Positions 14,848 to 20,145 of a stretch of 20,145 nucleotides of DNA are shown here, in pieces. The translations under genes and the position numbers were made by a program. The number at the start of each line of letters is the position of its first letter. The first letter of the stretch is position 1. The stretch is taken from assembly GCA_044351685.1 (NCBI GenBank), contig JBILFK010000012.1, positions 1 through 20,145 of the forward strand, in the 5' to 3' direction. Under the pieces are notes generated by a model. The model was not told the origin of the DNA. It ran no database searches and saw only the letters and a list, made by a program, of their open reading frames with translations. The stretch comes from JALHRI01 sp044351685 (GTDB lineage: Bacteria > Pseudomonadota > Alphaproteobacteria > Rickettsiales > UBA3002).

Positions 14848-16268
14848 AGCCACCGTTTTTTAGCTTCTGCAAGGGCACGTTTTACCTGCACAGGGGCGGT
14901 GCCACCCTGCGAATTGCGGCGTGCAACGCAGGTATCGAGTGTAATCGCCGCAAACACGTCGCGGGTGATTTTCGGGCAGATTTTTTGCATCGCTTTTAGC
15001 GGCACTTCTTCAAGCGTAATGCCACTGGTTTCTGCCAGCTTCACAATTTTACCGGTAAGGTGGTGGGCATCGCGGAAGGCAATACCGCATGCAGTAACCA
15101 GATAATCCGCCAGATCGGTGGCATTCAGATAGCCAAGTGCGGCGGCCTTACGCATGGCATCGGGCTTGGCCTGCATACCTTCGACCATGCCGCGCATGGC
15201 GCTTAAGGATAGCGTAAGCTCATCGGCCGCAAAAAAGAATGGGCGTTTATCTTCCTGCATGTCTTTATTGTAGGCCAGCGGCAGGCCTTTCATGGTAATC
15301 AGCAGCGATTGAAATTGTGCAGCAATCGCACCGCATTTGCCGCGCACCAGCTCGGCGGCATCGGGGTTGCGTTTTTGCGGCATGATGGATGATCCTGAGG
15401 TAAAGGTTTCAGGCAGCGCAACAAACCCAATCAGCGGGCTTACCCAGAAAATAATTTCCTCGCTTAAGCGCGAAAGATGCATGGCGGTAATGGCGAAGGC
15501 GCTGAGCAGTTCCAGCACATAATCCCGATCAGATACGGCGTCGAGCGAGTTGCGCATGGGCTCATCGAAGCCGAGTGTTTCTGAGGTCATGGCGCGGTTG
15601 ATGGGGTAGGGTGTGCCAGCCAGTGCGGCAGCGCCAAGCGGGCATTCATTCATGCGGATATGGGCATCTTCTAACCGTGTGCGATCGCGCCCGAACATTT
15701 CGACATACGCCAGCAAATGATGCGCGAAGCTAATCGGCTGCGCCGGTTGCAGATGCGTAAAGCCGGGCATGAGGGTTTTGATGTTTTGTTCCGCCTGCGC
15801 AATCAGCGCCTGCTGCAGAAGCTGCAAACTGTTATCCAGTTCGGCGATGACGCGGCGTGCATATAACCGCAAATCGGTGGCCACCTGATCGTTGCGCGAT
15901 CGTGCGGTATGCAGCCTGCCTGCGGCTTCACCAATCAGGGTGCGCAGGCGCGCTTCGATATTCATGTGAATATCTTCGAGTTCAGCAGTAAATTGCAATG
16001 TGCCTTCGGCGATCTCATCGGCAATCTGGCTAAGCCCTTTTACGATGGCGCGGCCATCTTTTTGCGTGATAATGCCGCATGCCACTAGCATTTCGGCATG
16101 GGCCAGCGAAGCAGCGATATCTTCGCGCCACAGGCGAGCATCTACCGCGATGGAAGGATTGATTGCTGCAAAGGCCTCGGCAGGGGAGGCGCTATAATGC
16201 CCACCCCACATGGGGTTAGCGCCGCCTTTTGCGGGTGGTTTCTGCTTGGTTTTTGCGCGTGCTTTCAT
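14844..16268 (-). CDS. argH: Argininosuccinate lyase
   Basis: Splits argininosuccinate into arginine and fumarate. The 474 residues contain NPMWGGHYS near the N-terminus (about 18-26), EDIHMNIE (98-105), HTARSRNDQV (120-129), FTHLQPAQPISFAHHLLAY (170-188, with the catalytic His) and the superfamily signature GSSIMPQKRNPD (292-303). I chose ATG 16268, which gives MKARAKTKQK; a GTG at 16280 is possible and would leave one base before the divergent TlpA gene. The basic 20-residue N-terminal leader ahead of the conserved domain is longer than usual. The stop overlaps lptM. Confidence 0.95.
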   Translation of the reverse strand: MKARAKTKQKPPAKGGANPMWGGHYSASPAEAFAAINPSIAVDARLWREDIAASLAHAEMLVACGIITQKDGRAIVKGLSQIADEIAEGTLQFTAELEDIHMNIEARLRTLIGEAAGRLHTARSRNDQVATDLRLYARRVIAELDNSLQLLQQALIAQAEQNIKTLMPGFTHLQPAQPISFAHHLLAYVEMFGRDRTRLEDAHIRMNECPLGAAALAGTPYPINRAMTSETLGFDEPMRNSLDAVSDRDYVLELLSAFAITAMHLSRLSEEIIFWVSPLIGFVALPETFTSGSSIMPQKRNPDAAELVRGKCGAIAAQFQSLLITMKGLPLAYNKDMQEDKRPFFFAADELTLSLSAMRGMVEGMQAKPDAMRKAAALGYLNATDLADYLVTACGIAFRDAHHLTGKIVKLAETSGITLEEVPLKAMQKICPKITRDVFAAITLDTCVARRNSQGGTAPVQVKRALAEAKKRWL

Positions 16269-16281
16269 TACGACTCTCACT

Positions 16282-16803
16282 ATGGGAAAAACTATAGCGC
16301 AATTTATAATGTTCGCAATGCTTAGCTTATCGGCATTTGCTGGCGAGCTTTACACTTGGCAAAAGGCGAGCAGCGAGAAATTGGCGCCACGTGCCAGCTT
16401 TACGCTGGCTGGCGAGAAGGCCCCTGTAACCATAAAGCATTTTCGGGGTAAGGTGGTGGTGGTGAATTTTTGGGCGACATGGTGCGCGCCCTGCCTCGAG
16501 GAGCTGCCCACGCTTGCTGCCTTACAGAAAAACTATACGGCAAAAGATGTGGTGGTGCTGGCGATGTCGGTCGATGCGAAACCATTCGCGGTAGTGAAGC
16601 GGTTTTTGCAGAATAAACAGATTGCCGCACCGCGGCTTGCACACGATAACACGGGCGATTTTTACCAGCCACTGAGTGCTTCGGGTTTGCCGCTGACGTA
16701 TGTGATCGACCGCAAGGGCAATGTGGCCTACCGCTTCGAAGGTGCCACCGATTGGACAGAAGACGAGCATTCAGAAATTATTGATGACGTGCTGGCGCGA
16801 TAA
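16282..16803 (+). CDS. TlpA-like exported thioredoxin
   Basis: A 173-residue thiol-disulfide protein. The signal sequence or membrane anchor is MGKTIAQFIMFAMLSLSAFA (cleavage around residue 20-21). The thioredoxin domain has VVVNFWATWCAPCLEELP (59-76, active-site WCAPC with Cys68 and Cys71) and the cis-Pro loop SGLPLTYVIDRKG (134-146). Role: reduction of disulfides in the periplasm, for example in cytochrome c maturation or peroxide defence; the partner is unknown. The frame is open to 16210, but those codons would overlap argH, so ATG 16282 is preferred. No clear Shine-Dalgarno is present. Its stop abuts the stop of the convergent HAD gene with no spacing. Confidence 0.9.
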   Translation: MGKTIAQFIMFAMLSLSAFAGELYTWQKASSEKLAPRASFTLAGEKAPVTIKHFRGKVVVVNFWATWCAPCLEELPTLAALQKNYTAKDVVVLAMSVDAKPFAVVKRFLQNKQIAAPRLAHDNTGDFYQPLSASGLPLTYVIDRKGNVAYRFEGATDWTEDEHSEIIDDVLAR

Positions 16804-17625
16804 TTACAGCGCAAAGGATGCAATGATATAGGTGGGAACTGCCTTTGATTCCGTGCAGATACGGCTGGCTTCGGCAGCGCTAAGTGCGCCATGTTTTACC
16901 TTGAGCACGCCATCCGTAATGAGCACGCTATCGAGCCCACTGGCAAACGCACCCCTAATATCGGTGAGCGGGTTATCGCCGATACATAGCAGGTTGGCTT
17001 CCGGGTTAAACAACGTGCGCGCCACGCCATACACTTCTTTGTGCGGCTTGCCGATATAACGCACCACGCCTTCAATTTCTTCGTAGGCTTTGGCAAGTGT
17101 GCCTGCACAAAGCATCACGGTGCCATCTTGCTTCACCACTTCCATATCCGGGTTGATGCAAAGCAGCGGTAGCCCAGCTTCTTGCAGAATCTGCAGGGTG
17201 GGCATCACCTCTTCATGCGGTTGAAAATCAGCTTCGTAGCCGGTGTTGAGCACAAAATCGGCATCGAAGGCGTTTTCTACGCGGTGATATTCGCACACAT
17301 CGGCAAGAATTTCTTCGTCTTTACTTGGCCCTAGATAATAATATTGCGGGCCATACGGCATGCTGGTGCGTAACATATCGTAGGCTACCTGACCCGAGGT
17401 GATGACACCACGGTAAAGCCCGGCATCGATACCCAGTTTTTCAAGCGTTGCAATTGCGGCCGATGCGCGCCGTGGTGCATTCGAAAGGAATACCACGGGC
17501 TTGCCTGCATCGCGCAGATAGTGCAGCACGCCGAGCGCACCTGGATACAGCGATGTGCCATCATGCACCACCCCCCAAAGGTCGATGATAAAACCATCGT
17601 AACGGCTAAGAATTTCTTTCAGCAT
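16804..17625 (-). CDS. HAD hydrolase, class IIA (TIGR01459 type)
   Basis: A 273-residue protein of the NagD-like class IIA HAD group seen in alphaproteobacteria. Motif 1 is IIDLWGVVHDG (13-23): Asp15 is the expected nucleophile, but the +2 acid is Trp. Motif 2 is FLSNAPRR (46-53), motif 3 includes IGKPHKEVYG (about 191-200) and motif 4 is CIGDNPLTDIRGA (about 214-226). The substrate is unknown. It follows lysS with a TGATG overlap and is convergent with the TlpA-like gene. A sugar or nucleotide phosphate is possible; catalysis without the usual second Asp would be atypical. Confidence 0.9.
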   Translation of the reverse strand: MLKEILSRYDGFIIDLWGVVHDGTSLYPGALGVLHYLRDAGKPVVFLSNAPRRASAAIATLEKLGIDAGLYRGVITSGQVAYDMLRTSMPYGPQYYYLGPSKDEEILADVCEYHRVENAFDADFVLNTGYEADFQPHEEVMPTLQILQEAGLPLLCINPDMEVVKQDGTVMLCAGTLAKAYEEIEGVVRYIGKPHKEVYGVARTLFNPEANLLCIGDNPLTDIRGAFASGLDSVLITDGVLKVKHGALSAAEASRICTESKAVPTYIIASFAL

Positions 17626-19202
17626 CAGGCGGCCTGTGCCTTGCTTAATGCACCATCAATCAACGCGATGGTTTCGTGAGCGCCAAACAACGCAATAAAG
17701 CTACCCATACGCGGCCCCTGACTTTGGCCGAGCAACACTTCGTACATGGCCTGAAACCAGTTGCGCAGATTTTCTTTGCCGTAATACTGCACGCCAATAT
17801 CGTAAATTTTAGTTTGAATAGTTTCGCTATCGCTGCCGCATTCCGGCGAGGCAAGATAGGCGCGCAGATCTGCAAGCGCACTGCGCTCGGTATCATTCGG
17901 CGCGCGGAAGTTTTTGGTGGGTTTTACAAAGTCGTGATAATATTTCACGGCGTAGCCAGCCAACGTGTCGAGCATAGGGCAGCTAGAAGGCGTGGCACTT
18001 GGTGCGTAGCGGCTGATGAAGCCCCACAACACGTTTTTATCTTCGGGGTTGCACGCCGAGGCCAAATTTAGCAGCAGCGAAAACGTCACTTCCTGAAGTT
18101 CCGGCGCTGGCGGGGTGCCCTGATGAATATGGTAGCAGGGGTTTTCGAGTTTTGCCGCCGCTTCTTCTTTGGCGTATTTCGCCAAATAAATCTGATATTC
18201 ATCGACGGCTTTGGGGATTACATCGAAATGCAGTTTTTTGGCTTTGCGTGGTGATTGGAACATATACAGCGCCAGCGATTCCGCAGGGCCGTAGGTAAGC
18301 CATTCATCGATGGTTAGGCCGTTGCCTTTGGATTTCGAAATTTTCTGCCCCTGCGCGTCGAGGAATAATTCGAACATCATTTGTTGTGGCGGCACGCCCC
18401 CGGCGATTTTGCAAATCGCATCGTACAGTGTCGCAGAAACCAGATGGTCTTTGCCGTACATTTCATAATCTACGCCCAGCGCTGCCCAGCGCATGCCCAT
18501 ATCGGGCTTCCATTGCAGTTTGCAGTGACCGCCGGTTACCGGCACTTCCATTTCTGAACCATCTTCTTCGATGTAAGTAATGGTGCCTTTGGCCACATCG
18601 GTGTTCACTACTTTCGCCAGCAGCACTTTGCCCGAGATGGGTGAAATGGGCAGGAAGGGTGAATAGGTTTGCTGGCGCTCTTCGCCAAGCGTGGGCATCA
18701 TCACTTCCATCACCTTATCGTAATGCGCAAGGATGGTGAGCAATGCGGTATCAAACTCACCGCTTTTATAGGTTTCGGTCGAGCTTTTGAATTCATAATC
18801 AAAGCCAAAATGATCAAGGAAGGCACGCAAACGCGCATTCATGTGGTGGCCAAAACTTGCATGGGTAGCAAATGGATCGGGCACGCTGGTAAGCGGTTTG
18901 CCCAGATTAGCGGCGATCATTTCGGCATTGGGCAGGTTATCGGGCACTTTGCGAAGCCCGTCCATATCATCGGAAAAGCATATCAGCTTGGTGGGGATAT
19001 CCGATAGCTGGGTGAAAGCGTGGCGTACCATGGTAGTGCGGGCAACCTCGCCGAATGTGCCAATATGCGGCAGGCCGGAAGGGCCATAGCCGGTTTCAAA
19101 CAGCACATAGCCCTTAGGGTTCGGGCTGGTTTTCAGGCGGGTAAGCAAGGCCTGCGCCTCGGCAAAGGGCCATGCTTTGGCAGATGCTGCAAATGGGTTC
19201 AT
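17625..19202 (-). CDS. lysS: Lysyl-tRNA synthetase, class I
   Basis: Charges tRNA-Lys; the class I form found in archaea, spirochaetes and alphaproteobacteria, unrelated to the class II enzyme of E. coli. The 525 residues show KGYVLFETGYGPSGLPHIGT (30-49, the HIGH-like motif HIGT), FSDDMDGLRKVPDN (76-89) and the KMSKS-like KISKSKGNG (287-295), then a helical C-terminal tRNA-binding region. The frame is open to 19265; ATG 19202 is chosen because the family N-terminus ('AKAWPFAEA') begins at once, while the 21 extra residues show no similarity. Neither start has a good Shine-Dalgarno. It is coupled to the HAD gene. Confidence 0.94.
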   Translation of the reverse strand: MNPFAASAKAWPFAEAQALLTRLKTSPNPKGYVLFETGYGPSGLPHIGTFGEVARTTMVRHAFTQLSDIPTKLICFSDDMDGLRKVPDNLPNAEMIAANLGKPLTSVPDPFATHASFGHHMNARLRAFLDHFGFDYEFKSSTETYKSGEFDTALLTILAHYDKVMEVMMPTLGEERQQTYSPFLPISPISGKVLLAKVVNTDVAKGTITYIEEDGSEMEVPVTGGHCKLQWKPDMGMRWAALGVDYEMYGKDHLVSATLYDAICKIAGGVPPQQMMFELFLDAQGQKISKSKGNGLTIDEWLTYGPAESLALYMFQSPRKAKKLHFDVIPKAVDEYQIYLAKYAKEEAAAKLENPCYHIHQGTPPAPELQEVTFSLLLNLASACNPEDKNVLWGFISRYAPSATPSSCPMLDTLAGYAVKYYHDFVKPTKNFRAPNDTERSALADLRAYLASPECGSDSETIQTKIYDIGVQYYGKENLRNWFQAMYEVLLGQSQGPRMGSFIALFGAHETIALIDGALSKAQAA

Positions 19203-19318
19203 ACCGTGGCTGTAGCGCGGGTCTGTGCGTGCGTAAAGGAAAAAACTTGCGCCCGTGCCACGCATCCCTTACAACCCGATTCTCTAAAAAACCTGATCAA
19301 TAAAAAAAATCCGGCAAC

Positions 19319-20145
19319 ATGATGCGTTTTTCACGCTTAGCATGGCTATTTGTAAGTGCTACATTCACTGTTCCGCAGCTTGGCGCGGCGCAAACCCCTG
19401 TGGTGTTTCTGCAATTTGGCTCGTATGAATCGAAGGCGGAAGCCAACGCCAAGCTAAAAGAGCTTTCCACCAAGCATGCCGGAATTTTGGGCACCATGCC
19501 ACTGGCGGTACGCGAAGTGGCTATCAGCGAAGATTTAAACGTTTACCGCACGCAGGCCGGGCCATTGCCCAACCGCAGCGCCGCACAATCGGTGTGTGCA
19601 CAGCTCGCCAGCAACGGCGATGAATGTTATATTGTGGAAACGGCGATTAGCAGCGTGCTGCCAAAAGCAACCCCTACACCAGCAACGGCTGCATCTAAGT
19701 CACCGGTTACACCGATTGCGGAAAAGCCACCTGCGGAAGCGCCAGCACCCTTTAAACATGCGGCTTCCGATACAGAGGGCTCATCTGCTAGCGAAAAAAT
19801 CAAAGAACCAGCCGAGAAGCCGGTTGCCGAAGCAACGCCGCCTGCAGCGCCTATTAATATGGAGCGCGATGCCGAAAATATGCAAACACTCGCGCAGGTG
19901 ACAAGCCCAGCGCCTACTGCCCGCAGTGCCGCCGAAGCCGCGGAACAAACTTTGCCAGAGCCTCAAGTTCCGGCCAATACAACACAAGAAACGGTAGCCG
20001 CACCGATGAGCAACGCGATGGATAGCGCGTTAGATCAGGCAGCTGCGCAAGCGCCTACGGTATCCGAAGAAACCGGCAAGGCCAAACTTACTGAAGCAAA
20101 ACCCAAACGCTCGTTCTGGGATTCGATTAATCCCTTCAGCAGCGA
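19319..20145 (+). CDS. Secreted SPOR-domain protein, C-terminus beyond the window
   Basis: Open from the ATG at 19319 (or 19322) to the window edge, 275 codons. A signal peptide (MMRFSRLAWLFVSATFTVPQ, cleavage near GAAQ at 21-25) is followed directly by a SPOR domain: PVVFLQFGSYESKAEANAKL (27-46), VREVAISEDLNVYRTQAGPL (64-83) and AAQSVCAQLASNGDECYIVE (88-107), with two cysteines (93, 103) that may pair. SPOR domains bind denuded glycan strands at division sites. From about residue 112 on, the sequence is Pro/Ala/Glu/Thr-rich and low-complexity, ending in KPKRSFWDSINPF at the edge. It is divergent from lysS (116-bp gap). What lies beyond cannot be seen. Confidence 0.85.
   Translation, partial: MMRFSRLAWLFVSATFTVPQLGAAQTPVVFLQFGSYESKAEANAKLKELSTKHAGILGTMPLAVREVAISEDLNVYRTQAGPLPNRSAAQSVCAQLASNGDECYIVETAISSVLPKATPTPATAASKSPVTPIAEKPPAEAPAPFKHAASDTEGSSASEKIKEPAEKPVAEATPPAAPINMERDAENMQTLAQVTSPAPTARSAAEAAEQTLPEPQVPANTTQETVAAPMSNAMDSALDQAAAQAPTVSEETGKAKLTEAKPKRSFWDSINPFSS

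Noticed and set aside
16210..16281. Longer start for the TlpA-like gene
   Set aside because: It would overlap the argH coding start and put a non-signal segment before a good signal peptide.
19203..19265. N-terminal extension of lysS (21 residues)
   Set aside because: It has no family similarity and AAGGG sits directly against that ATG, too close to work; the domain starts at ATG 19202.
19247..19275. TTGCGC-N17-TACAAC as a promoter for the SPOR gene
   Set aside because: Only half of the -35 bases match and there is no other support; too weak to list as a feature.

Overview
The window looks like a core-genome segment of an alphaproteobacterium. The pointers are a class I lysyl-tRNA synthetase, an MJ0042 zinc-ribbon membrane protein divergent from ftsE, RNase PH/RdgB divergent from grpE, a class IIA HAD hydrolase of the TIGR01459 type, and an argH-lptM-lysA run. 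I cannot place it below class; a compact, deep-branching lineage (for example near Micavibrionales) is a guess. Base composition looks even by eye. I see no insertion sequence, prophage, CRISPR array, tRNA or rRNA, and no gene-free stretch over 300 bases.

Layout. Positions 1-466 (-) hold pdxH, cut by the window edge. Positions 564-3180 (+) hold a ydbH-ynbE-ydbL phospholipid-transport operon with a methyltransferase gene at its end. Positions 3177-7819 (-) are a run rph > rdgB > FMN reductase > dsbD/scsB-like > redoxin. A 109-bp divergent gap carries a good candidate heat-shock (sigma-32) promoter for grpE. Positions 7929-11309 (+) hold grpE, ftsX, a GmhB-like HAD phosphatase, a YdcF-like protein and a PlsC-like acyltransferase. 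ftsE (-) runs head-on into the acyltransferase gene and overlaps it by 85 bp; it is divergent from a zinc-ribbon gene followed by hpt (+). A degenerate inverted repeat sits between hpt and lysA. Positions 13400-16268 (-) hold argH > lptM > lysA. A TlpA-like gene (+) starts only 13 bp from argH. Positions 16804-19202 (-) hold lysS > HAD hydrolase. A SPOR-domain gene (+) runs off the right edge.

Functional themes: envelope construction (YdbH/YnbE/YdbL, FtsE/FtsX, GmhB, YdcF, PlsC, LptM, SPOR protein), envelope thiol-redox (DsbD/ScsB-like, redoxin, TlpA-like) and housekeeping (PdxH, RNase PH, RdgB, GrpE, Hpt, ArgH, LysA, LysRS). Genes are packed tightly: most within-operon junctions are ATGA, TGATG or TAATG overlaps.

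Nothing here is clearly a new system. The most notable points are the split of ftsE from ftsX with an antisense overlap at the new junction, a YdbH about half the usual size, the absence of hrcA beside a sigma-32-like grpE promoter, a GmhB-like enzyme without the zinc-binding loop, and a redoxin beside a DsbD/ScsB-like electron transporter.
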